Shown piece after piece: positions 18,096 through 26,941 of a DNA stretch of 64,000 nt (position 1 is its first letter; every line of letters begins with the position of its first letter). The stretch is from an uncultured Prevotellaceae bacterium. GTDB lineage: Bacteria; Bacteroidota; Bacteroidia; Bacteroidales; Muribaculaceae. The stretch spans positions 37,798 through 101,797 of the forward strand of contig ONGE01000006.1 in NCBI GenBank assembly GCA_900317325.1, given 5' to 3'. The position numbers and the translations under genes were made by a program. The notes below the pieces were generated by a model that saw nothing but the letters and a program-made list of their open reading frames with translations, was not told where the DNA came from and ran no database searches.

Positions 18096-18875
18096 ATGGA
18101 CTACGACAAAATTTATTATAATTCTCCTATTGCTATATTGCAGCAAGTGCGCACCGACAATCGCGGTAATATTCAACGTAAATCGGTAGAATTTGCTTTA
18201 TTGAGTTTTATTGGTTTCGCTCTATATGGGGCTTATAGAAAAGAAATGCAACCGGGATGCGAGCCGGACGATTACGATGAAAGAGCATTTCTCAAGGTCA
18301 CGGGCGAAATGGGCTTAGAGAGCCTACGTGCTGCACCCGAGGATTGGGTAAAGTGGTCTATGAGGATTTTTTGCGAGTATAAAGACAATCGGGTTATAGT
18401 GGGGGTGGATAGTGATCTACTTTTGGGCTATCTCTATAACCTGGACTATAAAAGTGATTTTGAGATTATCCAGCTTCAAGCGTTTCTTTCCATCCGCTCA
18501 ATTATTGGGGTGCATTGCTGCGCAAAGCAGATAAAATGGCTATATGTTTTATCGCGCATGGCCGGGCACGAAAAGGCCCTCAAGAGCGTTGAGGCCTTGC
18601 CGGATTATATTGCCCGTTATAACTCCCGTCGTCTGCGAGACAAACTAATTAGAGCACTTTGCGACCGCTGGCACATGAAGTACTACGGCAAGAACCTCGG
18701 CAAAGGATCGCCGCCCTGGTTTTCGTTTGACCAAGACCTCGACCTCGAGGATCATGTGCGCCTCATAAAAGAGCGGAAAAAACGAAAGACGGGAGCCGCT
18801 GGCCCATCAAACCCGGAACCCGTCGAAATTGAGATATTAAACCCTCGCATATTTGGTAAAAAGATACTATGGTAA
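18096..18875 (+). CDS. Unknown element protein, 259 residues
   Basis: I do not recognise a family. The protein is soluble, mixed alpha/beta or mostly helical, with a Lys/Arg-rich stretch near the end (LIKERKKRKTG) that could bind nucleic acid. Its 3' end overlaps the next gene by 7 nt, so the two are translationally coupled. Its place just before an iteron-like array (19151-19230) would suit a replication initiator. This is inference from position, and I see no known Rep motif. Confidence 0.6.
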   Translation: MDYDKIYYNSPIAILQQVRTDNRGNIQRKSVEFALLSFIGFALYGAYRKEMQPGCEPDDYDERAFLKVTGEMGLESLRAAPEDWVKWSMRIFCEYKDNRVIVGVDSDLLLGYLYNLDYKSDFEIIQLQAFLSIRSIIGVHCCAKQIKWLYVLSRMAGHEKALKSVEALPDYIARYNSRRLRDKLIRALCDRWHMKYYGKNLGKGSPPWFSFDQDLDLEDHVRLIKERKKRKTGAAGPSNPEPVEIEILNPRIFGKKILW

Positions 18876-19087
18876 TAGAAGAAATAACCGACAACCACCT
18901 GGCCGATTTTTGTGCCTGGTATGAGCAATTTCATGGCTGCAAGCCCGTCGAAGCTTCGGTAATATCTACTTGTATTTGTGGCTACTTCGGTACCTATTCA
19001 AAAGCGGCTGACAAGTTGCTGGCACGCTGCAAACGTCTCAAGCTATTGGACGTGGCCGACGGCATTGCGATAATGCGGAGCCCATGA
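18869..19087 (+). CDS. Unknown small element protein, 72 residues
   Basis: This gene overlaps the preceding one by 7 nt. The peptide contains two adjacent Cys residues in ISTCICGYFG and a Lys/Arg-rich C-terminal part (KLLARCKRLKLLDVADG). No family is recognised. It has a similar look to small helical partner proteins, but no function can be named. Confidence 0.55.
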   Translation: MVIEEITDNHLADFCAWYEQFHGCKPVEASVISTCICGYFGTYSKAADKLLARCKRLKLLDVADGIAIMRSP

Positions 19088-19150
19088 CCTGGGACTGCTA
19101 AAGAACCAATCGACCCCTCGCTGGTATTGAGGCCATTTGAGGGGTTATTT

Positions 19151-19230
19151 TGTACACCTATAATAAGTTGTACACCTATAATAACGGCACTAAATGTACA
19201 TCTAAAAATGTACACCTAAATGTGCACCAA
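19151..19230 (+). repeat. Iteron-like array TGTACACCTA
   Basis: Five direct copies of a 10-bp motif occur within 80 bp: TGTACACCTA at 19151, 19169 and 19209, TGTACATCTA at 19195, and TGTGCACCAA at 19221. They lie just after the two coupled genes and before an AT-rich stretch (19232-19285). This fits a replication origin or a binding array for an element protein. Confidence 0.6.
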
Positions 19231-20115
19231 TAGAAAGATATAGATAATAAGCTTAATATATAATAATCTTAATCTCTAATAAGGTGCCCATTGCGCGCGC
19301 GTACGCGTTATTAAAGGGGTACTTTTTAAGCCCGTCCCCTGGGCTCGCGGTGCTCGCTATTCGCTGCGCTCATGTGCCCGCTAACGCGGGGTGATGTTTA
19401 ACGGCTGCGCCGTTGTGTTTGGTGAAAGCTTCGGGAGTGCTGGATTACTCAAAGAGCCGGGGAGCCGCGACGCGGTACCGCCCCCGTCCGCGTCGAATAC
19501 CTTCGGCAAGTTACAAGGGCAAGTTTAGGGCGAGGGATGCAGCGAAAACAAGGTCAATTTTAGGTCAAGGGCTACACCAAGTTTGCAACGAGGTTTGAAC
19601 CGAAAAACAAGGCTACGATTAGGCTAAGGTATGAGACCAAAGAGGGGCAAGGTTAGGGCAAGGGTTGAGCCAAAATAAACCCTAAGTTTACCCTAATGTT
19701 TGAGGCCCCAGGACTACAATATTACTGCAAGGGTTTACGGGGAGTTTACGGGGAGGGAAGCGGCGATAACAACCCAGAGGTTACCCATAGGAACAACCGC
19801 AAGTTTACCACAAGGGAGCCAACGAAAAACGACACCGCAATAGCAGCATCCGAAACAGTGCCAAAAAGTGGCACAAAAAGCCCACCGCTGCCCCAGGACG
19901 CGAGAAAACCGCCGCGCCGTGTAGTTTATCATTTTGGCATGATGAAACGCCCAGCGGCCAATTATGGGGGTTTTGTTCCTGGCACCCTCAGCCGGGTGAA
20001 ATGGGATAAACCGAGAACCCCATAAGAAGAGTTTGCCGCACCCATGACCGCCCAGGGGCTTGAACGCGTCCCAGGGAGCCGCGACGCGGTACCCAAAGGG
20101 AGCAAGGGTAAACAA
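19231..20115. other. Repeat-rich, apparently non-coding segment of the element
   Basis: An AT-rich stretch (19232-19285) is followed by GC-rich alternating DNA (GCGCGCGCGTACGCG near 19296). Then comes a long purine-biased region (about 19505-19700) of degenerate units such as AAGGTTAGGGCAAGGG. The 20-bp sequence GGGAGCCGCGACGCGGTACC occurs exactly twice, at 19460-19479 and 20074-20093. A frame at 19696-20025 is open for 109 residues, but its composition does not look like a real gene. Confidence 0.5.
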
Positions 20116-20116
20116 A

Positions 20117-20138
20117 GTGCAATTTTTGTGCAATTTTT
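20117..20138 (+). repeat. Right arm-type repeats
   Basis: GTGCAATTTTT occurs twice in tandem about 70 bp from the right att core. It is a close match to the left pair at 15815-15840. Confidence 0.55.
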
Positions 20139-20206
20139 TCAATAATTAGTAAGTATAAAATAATTGCTAACCGCCTAACAAATAAGCGATTAGCAAAATT
20201 TAATTG

Positions 20207-20278
20207 TACTCCCGCTGGGAATCGAACCCAAATCTAAGGTTTAGGAAACCTCCATTCTATCCATTGAACTACAGGAGC
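20207..20278 (-). tRNA. tRNA-Arg (CCT)
   Basis: The 72-nt minus-strand gene folds into a full cloverleaf: acceptor GCTCCTG/CGGGAGT (first pair G-U), D stem GTTC/GAAT, anticodon loop TTCCTAA with anticodon CCT, and T loop TTCGATT. CCA is not encoded. Its 3' end is the att core of the adjacent element (20206-20220), which regenerates the gene on integration. It lies downstream of secDF on the same strand. Confidence 0.92.
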
Positions 20279-20286
20279 ATCCAACG

Positions 20287-20326
20287 TGCCGGCTGGCATA
20301 AGGCTAGGCGCTGTGGCCAGCCGGCA
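20287..20326 (-). terminator. Stem-loop between secDF and tRNA-Arg
   Basis: TGCCGGCTGGC (20287-20297) pairs with GCCAGCCGGCA (20316-20326). There is no T-run, so it may be a processing or weak termination structure. Confidence 0.45.
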
Positions 20327-20347
20327 GATGGTATTTTCGGTCAAGAA

Positions 20348-23300
20348 TTACTTGACAGCTGTTGCAAGAGCAGCCTCCTTCTTGTCGCTGCGACGGGCAA
20401 TCCAGTAAGCCACGGGCGAAGCGATGAACAGTGAGGAGCAGGTACCGATGATGACACCGAGGATCATCGCGAAGATGAAGCTGCGGATTGAAGCACCACC
20501 GAAGATCAACATGATGATGAGCACGAGCAAGGTCGTGATAGAGGTCATCATGGTACGTGACAGCGTGCTGCACAGGGCCTTGTTGAAGGTGGTGTACAGA
20601 CTCTGCTTGGGATAGAGCGAGCGGTACTCACGCACACGGTCGAATACAACCACGGTATCGTTCACCTGATAACCGATAACGGTCAGGATAGCGGCGATGA
20701 AGGTCTGGTCGATCTCCATGGAGAAGGGCAGCAGGCCGTGCAGGTTGTAGAATCCGATAACCATGAAAGTGGTGAATGCTACTGCAGCCAAGGCACCGAT
20801 AGAGAAGGCGATGTTGCGGAAGCGGAACAGGATGTACAGTGCCATTGCGATCAATGAGAACAGCACAGCCCAAACGGCCTCACGGGTCATATCGCTAGCG
20901 ATGCTCGGGCCGACGGTCTCGCTGGAGACAACACCGACGCTCTCGTTAGACATGCTGAAGTCTTCCTTGGTCATGTTGCCGAGGTCACTCTTCAGGCCCT
21001 CATAGAGCTTACCCATGATCTCGTCGTCAACACCCTCGGCATTGTCCTCGATCTTGTAGTTGGTCGAGATGCGCACCTTGGTGTCGTTGTCGATGGTGAT
21101 GACAGAGGTGGTAGCACCGGGGAACTGGTTTTCGAGCTGTGACTCGAGCGCCTGGGTTGAAACGGGATGATCAAATTGTACAACGAAGTTGCGACCACCC
21201 GAGAAGTCAATACCACGCTGGAGACCACGAAGGCCGAACAACAGACCCATCACGACGATGAATGCCAGAACGAAGATCGAGGTCTTCTTGGCAGCGCCCA
21301 TGAAGTTGAACGAAACGTTCTCCATGAGGTTGCGGGTGAGCGGGGTGTTGAAGGTCATCTTGTCGAAGGTGCCCTTGTTGACGAAGTGCTCCATCACGAG
21401 GCGCGTAGCAAACACAGCGGTGAAGAACGAGCAGCAGATACCGATCACCAGTGTAACGGCAAAACCGCGGATGGGACCCGAGCCGAGCAGGATCAGGATG
21501 ATACCGGTGATGATGGTGGTCAAGTTGGAGTCAAAGATGGCCGAGAAGGCATTCTTGTAACCATCGCTGACGGCAGCCTTGAGGCCCTTACCGGCACGCA
21601 ATTCCTCCTTACAACGCTCGAAAATCAGCACGTTGGCGTCCACTGCCATACCGAGGGTGAGCACGATACCGGCGATACCCGGCAGGGTGAGCACGCTCTG
21701 GAACGAAGCGAGGATACCCATGGTGAAGAACAGGTTGAGAATCAGACCGAGGTTGGCAATCGAACCAGCCTGCCAGCCATAAGCACACCACATGAAGCAC
21801 ATCAGGACGATGAGCGCGATGATGAATGACCAGAAACCCTTCTCGATGGATTCCTTACCCAGCGACGGGCCGATCACGCTTTCACTAGCAACATTGACAC
21901 GTGCCACCATCTTACCAGACTCGAGCACGTTTGCAAGGTCGTTAGCCTCCTCGAGGGTGAATTTACCGCTGATCTGCGAGCGGCCACCATCGATCTGGCT
22001 GTTCACGTTGGGGAACGAGTAAACCTGATCGTCAAGGACGATGGCGATAGCCTTACCGATGTTCTGACCGGTGATGCGGCTCCAGTTACGGGCGCCCTCA
22101 TCGTTCATGGTCATCGATACGACCTGACCCTGCAGGTTGTCGAACTCGCTGGTAGCACGGGTCACAACGTCACCGTTGAGGACGGGCTGACCATTGACGG
22201 TGCGCAGAGCAACGAGCTGGAAAGCCTCGTGGCCACCCTGCATCTTCTCGGGCTTAACGGTCCAAGCCAGCTTCAGGTCGGCGGGCAGGATGGTCTTGGC
22301 CAGATCGGAACGGATGATGGCATTTACCCTGGCAGTGTCGCCAGCGCTCACATAACCCACAACGGGTGAGCTGCCAGCAGCACCGAGCATAGCTTCAAAG
22401 CCGGTGAGCTGAGCGAGTGTGAGGGCTTCTTCCTTGGCGGGCTGGGTCTTAGCCTTAGCGGCATCGGCCTTGGCCTGCTCGGCCTTAGCAGCAGAGTCGG
22501 CCTTAGCGTCCTGAGCAGGAGCTGCAGCCTCATCGGCAGCGGGCTGCTCGGCCTGAGCTTCGGCAGCAGCGGTCGTCTTGTTGGCCTGAGCCTGGTCGCT
22601 GAGCTGACGGAGCGGCGTAGCGATATCGGCAAGCGTATAGGTCTCGTAGAACTCCAGGTTGGCAGCGCCCTGCAACAGTTTGCGCACGCGCTCGGGTTCC
22701 TTCACACCCGGGAGCTCGAGCAGGATACGACCTGTGCTCTGGAGCTTCTGGATATTGGGTTGAACGACACCGAAGCGGTCGATACGGTTACGGAGCACCT
22801 TATAGGAATTGTCAACCATGCTGTTGACCTCATCCTTGAGGATGTTCTGCACTTCACCTTCGGAAGCGTTGGGCTTTTCTTTGATTTTCGGGATATTGCG
22901 GAAAATCTGTGCCAAGTTGCCCTCGGGTGCGAGTTTCTTGTACTCCTTGCAGAAGGAGCCCACGAAGTCGTCCTGAGCGGTCTGGTTCTTGAGCACATTG
23001 TCAATAGCCTGGTTAAACTTCTTGTCGGGATTGTTGTTCGCAAGAGCGCGCAAGATGTCGGGAACGGAGATTTGCAGAATCACGTTCATACCACCTTTCA
23101 AGTCGAGGCCGAGGCCCAACTCTTTCTCACGAACCTGTTGGAAAGTGTAGTAATTAAGGTACACCTTCTCTTTAGCAAGAGAGTCCAGATACTCATTCAA
23201 AGCGGTCTTGTACTTCTCGTTGCTGGTGTCGGCGCTCTTAATGCCGGCAACAGTGAGAGCTTTCTGCTCAGCCTTTCTCAGATGGTGAGTGCTCACGATC

Positions 23301-23374
23301 GAGAACGAAAGATAGAACAGACAGATCAAGATCAGTAAAACAGTAAGGACTCTAATAAAACCTTTTGTTTGCAT
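20348..23374 (-). CDS. secDF: Protein translocase SecDF fusion
   Basis: A 1008-residue fused SecD-SecF that uses proton flow to pull secreted proteins through SecYEG. The N-terminal SecD half has TM1 (about 8-27), a periplasmic domain, and an Ala/Lys/Glu-rich insert (about 265-315) typical of Bacteroidetes. The transmembrane bundle follows, with LGMAVDANVLIFERCKEELR containing the conserved Asp of the proton path. The SecF half begins near residue 700 (TM, then RGIDFSGGRNFVVQF) and ends in five TM segments with TVVVFDRVREYR. The fusion is the usual arrangement in this phylum. Confidence 0.95.
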   Translation of the reverse strand: MQTKGFIRVLTVLLILICLFYLSFSIVSTHHLRKAEQKALTVAGIKSADTSNEKYKTALNEYLDSLAKEKVYLNYYTFQQVREKELGLGLDLKGGMNVILQISVPDILRALANNNPDKKFNQAIDNVLKNQTAQDDFVGSFCKEYKKLAPEGNLAQIFRNIPKIKEKPNASEGEVQNILKDEVNSMVDNSYKVLRNRIDRFGVVQPNIQKLQSTGRILLELPGVKEPERVRKLLQGAANLEFYETYTLADIATPLRQLSDQAQANKTTAAAEAQAEQPAADEAAAPAQDAKADSAAKAEQAKADAAKAKTQPAKEEALTLAQLTGFEAMLGAAGSSPVVGYVSAGDTARVNAIIRSDLAKTILPADLKLAWTVKPEKMQGGHEAFQLVALRTVNGQPVLNGDVVTRATSEFDNLQGQVVSMTMNDEGARNWSRITGQNIGKAIAIVLDDQVYSFPNVNSQIDGGRSQISGKFTLEEANDLANVLESGKMVARVNVASESVIGPSLGKESIEKGFWSFIIALIVLMCFMWCAYGWQAGSIANLGLILNLFFTMGILASFQSVLTLPGIAGIVLTLGMAVDANVLIFERCKEELRAGKGLKAAVSDGYKNAFSAIFDSNLTTIITGIILILLGSGPIRGFAVTLVIGICCSFFTAVFATRLVMEHFVNKGTFDKMTFNTPLTRNLMENVSFNFMGAAKKTSIFVLAFIVVMGLLFGLRGLQRGIDFSGGRNFVVQFDHPVSTQALESQLENQFPGATTSVITIDNDTKVRISTNYKIEDNAEGVDDEIMGKLYEGLKSDLGNMTKEDFSMSNESVGVVSSETVGPSIASDMTREAVWAVLFSLIAMALYILFRFRNIAFSIGALAAVAFTTFMVIGFYNLHGLLPFSMEIDQTFIAAILTVIGYQVNDTVVVFDRVREYRSLYPKQSLYTTFNKALCSTLSRTMMTSITTLLVLIIMLIFGGASIRSFIFAMILGVIIGTCSSLFIASPVAYWIARRSDKKEAALATAVK

Positions 23375-23441
23375 CTGTTTGAAATGTGAATTATTTAATT
23401 AAATTTTGTTAAATTCCGTTTCATTTGACTTTTTCAGCCTG

Positions 23442-23449
23442 CAAATATA
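23442..23449 (-). promoter_or_regulatory. -7 box for secDF
   Basis: The minus strand reads TATATTTG, 67 bp before the secDF ATG. No clear -33 box is seen. The rest of the 23375-23700 gap holds only the terminator below. Confidence 0.45.
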
Positions 23450-23610
23450 CATCTTTTTCTTCACGTGGGGCATAAAAAAAGCAAGTTTTTGTATTACACC
23501 TTATTTTATTAAGGCAAAAACGATGATTTTAGTGCTTTTTATCACTGATTTTGATAGTAAATTGGTTTTTGTGCTGTCAGATTGGTCGTGTCACGGGTTA
23601 AAGTGAACCA

Positions 23611-23652
23611 AAACGCCGCACCGAAAAAAGTGTCATTTTCGGTGCGGCGTTT
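23611..23652 (-). terminator. Terminator after the ferredoxin-aldo/keto reductase gene
   Basis: A 17-bp perfect stem (23611-23627 with 23636-23652) has an 8-nt loop. It follows the iron-sulfur operon and lies upstream of the secDF promoter. Confidence 0.8.
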
Positions 23653-23700
23653 GACTTTTTCTTGTGTTTTTTGCCCCGAGTGGGCTCATTGAGCCACAAA

Positions 23701-25149
23701 TCAGGCTTCGAGTCCGCGGTCGATGTTGCGCTTGAGAGCCTCGACGTAGTTGTTGATGCGCTCCATTTCCCTGGGAATCGGGATGCGCTGCGGGCAATGC
23801 TCGACACACTTTCCGCAGCCGACGCAGTGGTCGGCCTGTCGCAGTTTGGGTACAGTGCGGTCATAGCCGATGAGGAATGCCTTGCGAGCACGGGCATAGT
23901 CCGGATCGTTGCGGTCACGCGAGAGGTTGCCCTCGGCGATGCACTTGTTGTAGTGTGTGAGCACACCCGGGATGTCGATGCCGTAAGGGCACGGCATGCA
24001 GTACTTGCAGTCGTTGCAGGGGATGGTGTTATAGCCCACGATCTCATCGGCAACACCATAGAGGAAGTCTTTCTCCTCGTCGGTCAACTCCTCGAGGGGG
24101 CAATAGGTGCACAGGTTCTCCTTGAGGTGCTCCATGTAGGTCATGCCGCTGAGGACGGTGAGCACGCGGGGGAACGAGCCGGCAAAGCGGAAAGCCCATG
24201 AAGCCAGGGAGCGCTCGGGGTCACGCTCCAGTATCTTGCGGGCCAGGGGCTGGGGCAACGACGCGAGTCGTCCACCCAGCAGGGGCTCCATGATGACAGC
24301 GGGGATGCCGCGCTTGTCGAGTTCGTTATAGAGGTACTCGGCATTGGTATTCTCCTCATTGAAATCCTTGGCATGTCTCCAGTCCAGGTAGTTCAGCTCA
24401 ATCTGCACGAAGTCCCACTTGTACTTGTCGTGGTTCTCAAGCAGGTAGTCAAACACGGCGATTTCACCATGATAGGAGAATCCCAGGTTGCGGATGATGC
24501 CTTTCTCGCGCTGCTCCAACAGGTAATCCAGGATGCCGTTGTAGATGTAACGCTTCCTGAAAAGTTCCATAGCCTCCTCGCCGGTGCCGCCGCCGATGGA
24601 GTGTAGCAACATGTAGTCGATGTAATCGACCTGCAGTTCCTTGAGAGAGTTCTGGAACATCTCGATGCTGGCCGCACGAGTCTGAGTCTCGGGGGCGAAG
24701 TTGGAGAGCTTGGTGGCGATGAAGAACTTGTCGCGGGCGTGGCGGCTCAGGGCGATGCCCGTGGCGTGTTCGCTCAGGCCCTTGCTATAGGCAGGTGACG
24801 TGTCGAAGTAGTTCACGCCGTGCTCGATGGCGTAGTCGATCTGCTTGTTGACCATTTCCTGGTCGATCACGGCATCGTTGTCGCGTCCGAAGGGTTTGCC
24901 GTTGGTTGCAGGCAGGCGCATCATGCCGTAACCCAGGATGGAGACTTTCTCCTTGGTCTTGGGATTCTCGCGATAGGTCATCTTGCCCACAGGAGGTTCC
25001 TTGCCCGGTCCCTTCTTGTCATCACCCGATGCGCAACTCACGATTACGGGCGCTGTCGCTGCTGCGGTACCCAGTCCCAATGCTTTAAGAAACGTGCGGC
25101 GATTCAGAGTCTTGCCGCCCAGTTTATCATTGTGCTTATTGTCGTTCAT
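23701..25149 (-). CDS. Tat-exported aldo/keto reductase with ferredoxin domain
   Basis: This 482-residue protein starts with a twin-arginine signal (NRRTFLKALGLG, about 16-27), then a hydrophobic core and VSC, possibly a lipobox. The aldo/keto reductase barrel (about 66-370) has the usual Asp-Tyr-Lys-His pieces in YFDTSPAYSKG and MLLHSIGG. The C-terminal part binds two 4Fe-4S clusters: CNDCKYCMPCPYG, with a later CP-type Cys, and CVGCGKCVEHCP. Such proteins probably use ferredoxin-linked electrons rather than only NADPH. It follows a membrane iron-sulfur protein by 23 nt, so the two likely form an exported electron-transfer pair. Confidence 0.85.
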   Translation of the reverse strand: MNDNKHNDKLGGKTLNRRTFLKALGLGTAAATAPVIVSCASGDDKKGPGKEPPVGKMTYRENPKTKEKVSILGYGMMRLPATNGKPFGRDNDAVIDQEMVNKQIDYAIEHGVNYFDTSPAYSKGLSEHATGIALSRHARDKFFIATKLSNFAPETQTRAASIEMFQNSLKELQVDYIDYMLLHSIGGGTGEEAMELFRKRYIYNGILDYLLEQREKGIIRNLGFSYHGEIAVFDYLLENHDKYKWDFVQIELNYLDWRHAKDFNEENTNAEYLYNELDKRGIPAVIMEPLLGGRLASLPQPLARKILERDPERSLASWAFRFAGSFPRVLTVLSGMTYMEHLKENLCTYCPLEELTDEEKDFLYGVADEIVGYNTIPCNDCKYCMPCPYGIDIPGVLTHYNKCIAEGNLSRDRNDPDYARARKAFLIGYDRTVPKLRQADHCVGCGKCVEHCPQRIPIPREMERINNYVEALKRNIDRGLEA

Positions 25150-25172
25150 AATTGTCTTGTGCTAAGGAGTGA

Positions 25173-26663
25173 TTAAATCTGGCTATGTACCTCGTGTCCC
25201 TCGACAAAGATGGCGCTGAATGGCCTAGCCGGGCACACATACTCGCAAGTGCCGCAACCGATGCACATCGCGCTGTTGACGGCGGGCACCATGGGCGATT
25301 CCTCGTCATCGGGATTGCTGGGCACCATCATGATGGCACCGGCAGGACAATGGCGTGCACAGTTGCCGCAGCTCACGCCATCGGAGAGGACGATGCAGTT
25401 TTCCTTCACCCAGACGGCATGTCCGAGGATGGTCGAGGACTTCTCGGCAACGGTAATGGGCTTGATGGCACCGGTGGGACAAACCGTGGAGCACTCGACG
25501 CACTCGGGGCGGCATGCTCCGCGCTCGAAGCTCAATTCGGGCTGCATCAGGCGCATCGGGTCACTGGAGGGACGCAACACACCGTTGGGGCACTTGGCGA
25601 CACACAACTGACAGGCGGTGCAGTGCTGAGCGAAGTTGCGCGCGCTCACCGAGCCGGGAGGCGTCAACGGCGTCGAGCGCTTGGCAGGCTTCTTGTCCTC
25701 GATGATGGCAAGACCACCGTCGACCTTCTTGGCTGCCTGGGCCAGAGCGATGTCGGCCCCGACGACGGCGGCTCCCACCAGGAAGGCACGACGGGCCGTG
25801 TCGGCATTCTGCTCGTCGCCACCAGCCGTCACGGGCCGGGCCACGGCTTTGGGGTGTCCATAGTGGAGCGCGCCGAAGTTGCATTTCTCCAGGCAGTTGC
25901 CGCAGGTCACGCATCGCGTGTAGTCCACCTTATGGGTCTTGAAGTCGATGCAGGACGCCTTGCAGTTCTTGGTGCACAGGCTGCACGACTTGCACTTGTC
26001 GGCATCAAAATATACCTTGAACCAAGAGAAACGTGCCAACTGGGCCAGGATGGTACCCACTGGGCAGATGGTGTTGCAATAGGTGCGTCCGCCGCGCCAA
26101 GCCAGCACCACAATGATGATGAACGTGGCCAGGGCGATGATGAAGGTGGGCAGCGACTTCATCCACACGTCCACACTGTAGAACGTGTAGCTGTCGATGC
26201 GCTCGGCAATCAAGGCGAGCAGATTGTTGCCCCACTGATAAATCGGCAACAGCAGGTTGGTCACCATGCGGCCATAGCTGCTGTAAGGAGCCAGCAAAGC
26301 CACCAGCGAGTGGATTCCGGCGACAAATGCAGCGATGAACAGCACCAGGACGCCGTAGCGCAGCCAGCGCTTCTCGGGGCTGGCGGTGAAGCGGTTCTTG
26401 CGACGCTTGCCGTGAATCCACGAGACGATGTCCTGGAAGATGCCCAGCGGGCAGATGACCGAACAATATATGCGTCCGAAGATGAGCGTGATCAACACCA
26501 GAGCCACGATTACCACCACGTTGAGCGCGAGCAATGCAGGCAGGAACTGGATGCGTGCCGTCCACCCAAGGAAGTGATGCAGTGCCCCACTCACGTCAAG
26601 AAACAGCAGCGTCACCATGACCATCATGATTGCCGCCAACGTAATGCGTATTTTCCTTAACAT
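25173..26663 (-). CDS. Membrane-bound polyferredoxin (NapH/NosR-like)
   Basis: A 496-residue protein with four or five N-terminal TM segments (about residues 7-210) including two CxxxCP motifs (YCSVICPLG and YCNTICPVG), as in NapH/RdxA membrane proteins. The C-terminal part binds several 4Fe-4S clusters: CKSCSLCTKNC, CVTCGNCLEKC, CTACQLCVAKC, CVECSTVC, CGNCARHC and CIGCGTCEYVC. A Tat-like RRAFLVGAAVVG at about 287 sits between cluster groups, which hints at an ancestral fusion. It probably takes electrons from quinol and passes them to the exported reductase encoded next. The electron acceptor is unknown. Confidence 0.85.
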   Translation of the reverse strand: MLRKIRITLAAIMMVMVTLLFLDVSGALHHFLGWTARIQFLPALLALNVVVIVALVLITLIFGRIYCSVICPLGIFQDIVSWIHGKRRKNRFTASPEKRWLRYGVLVLFIAAFVAGIHSLVALLAPYSSYGRMVTNLLLPIYQWGNNLLALIAERIDSYTFYSVDVWMKSLPTFIIALATFIIIVVLAWRGGRTYCNTICPVGTILAQLARFSWFKVYFDADKCKSCSLCTKNCKASCIDFKTHKVDYTRCVTCGNCLEKCNFGALHYGHPKAVARPVTAGGDEQNADTARRAFLVGAAVVGADIALAQAAKKVDGGLAIIEDKKPAKRSTPLTPPGSVSARNFAQHCTACQLCVAKCPNGVLRPSSDPMRLMQPELSFERGACRPECVECSTVCPTGAIKPITVAEKSSTILGHAVWVKENCIVLSDGVSCGNCARHCPAGAIMMVPSNPDDEESPMVPAVNSAMCIGCGTCEYVCPARPFSAIFVEGHEVHSQI

Positions 26664-26710
26664 AATGAGATAATTTTGGTCAAAAAGTAAATGTCGATTA
26701 GTTGAATAGG

Positions 26711-26718
26711 CAAAATTA
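26711..26718 (-). promoter_or_regulatory. -7 box for the iron-sulfur operon
   Basis: The minus strand reads TAATTTTG, 48 bp before the polyferredoxin ATG. Confidence 0.45.
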
Positions 26719-26795
26719 GTTAAAAAAACTCAGAGTTTCATCATTTTGAACCATATTTTATTGCCCCTGATTCGGCTTACCGTCTGCCACAACAA

Positions 26796-26822
26796 CCCAC
26801 GCCAAGGCGCCAAGACGCTAAG
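26796..26822. repeat. Dispersed intergenic repeat, copy 2
   Basis: CCCACGCCAAGGCGCCAAG is followed by ACGCTAAG, a diverged copy of the repeat at 1888-1915. It lies between the polyferredoxin promoter and the C10 peptidase terminator. Confidence 0.6.
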
Positions 26823-26861
26823 TTATTGTTTTATAAAGAACTAGCGATGAGATATCATCGT

Positions 26862-26900
26862 TTAAAAAGAATGTGCTGGAAGTGGTTGCACTTCCAGCAC
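26862..26900 (-). terminator. Terminator after the C10 peptidase gene
   Basis: A perfect 12-bp stem (26873-26884 with 26889-26900) and, on the minus strand, a following TTCTTTTTAAA. Confidence 0.8.
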
Positions 26901-26941
26901 AGTGTGATGACAAGAACATTTCTTGCCTTTTTCTCAGGTGA

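Larger units (their letters stand above)
15687..20220. mobile_element. Small integrative element in tRNA-Arg, about 4.5 kb
   Basis: The element is bounded by a 15-bp duplication of the tRNA-Arg 3' end. It carries a tyrosine integrase near the left end, a 64-residue protein, an excisionase-like helix-turn-helix protein, two coupled unknown genes, iteron-like repeats and about 1.1 kb of repeat-rich DNA. Paired TTTTGTGCAA repeats near both ends look like integrase arm sites. No relaxase or conjugation gene is seen, so it would need help to transfer, or it is a satellite or remnant. Confidence 0.8.

Noticed and set aside
19696-20025. Open frame of 109 residues in the tRNA-Arg element
   Set aside because: It starts inside degenerate repeats, has low-complexity Pro/Lys/Arg content and matches no family. 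I could not support it as a gene.
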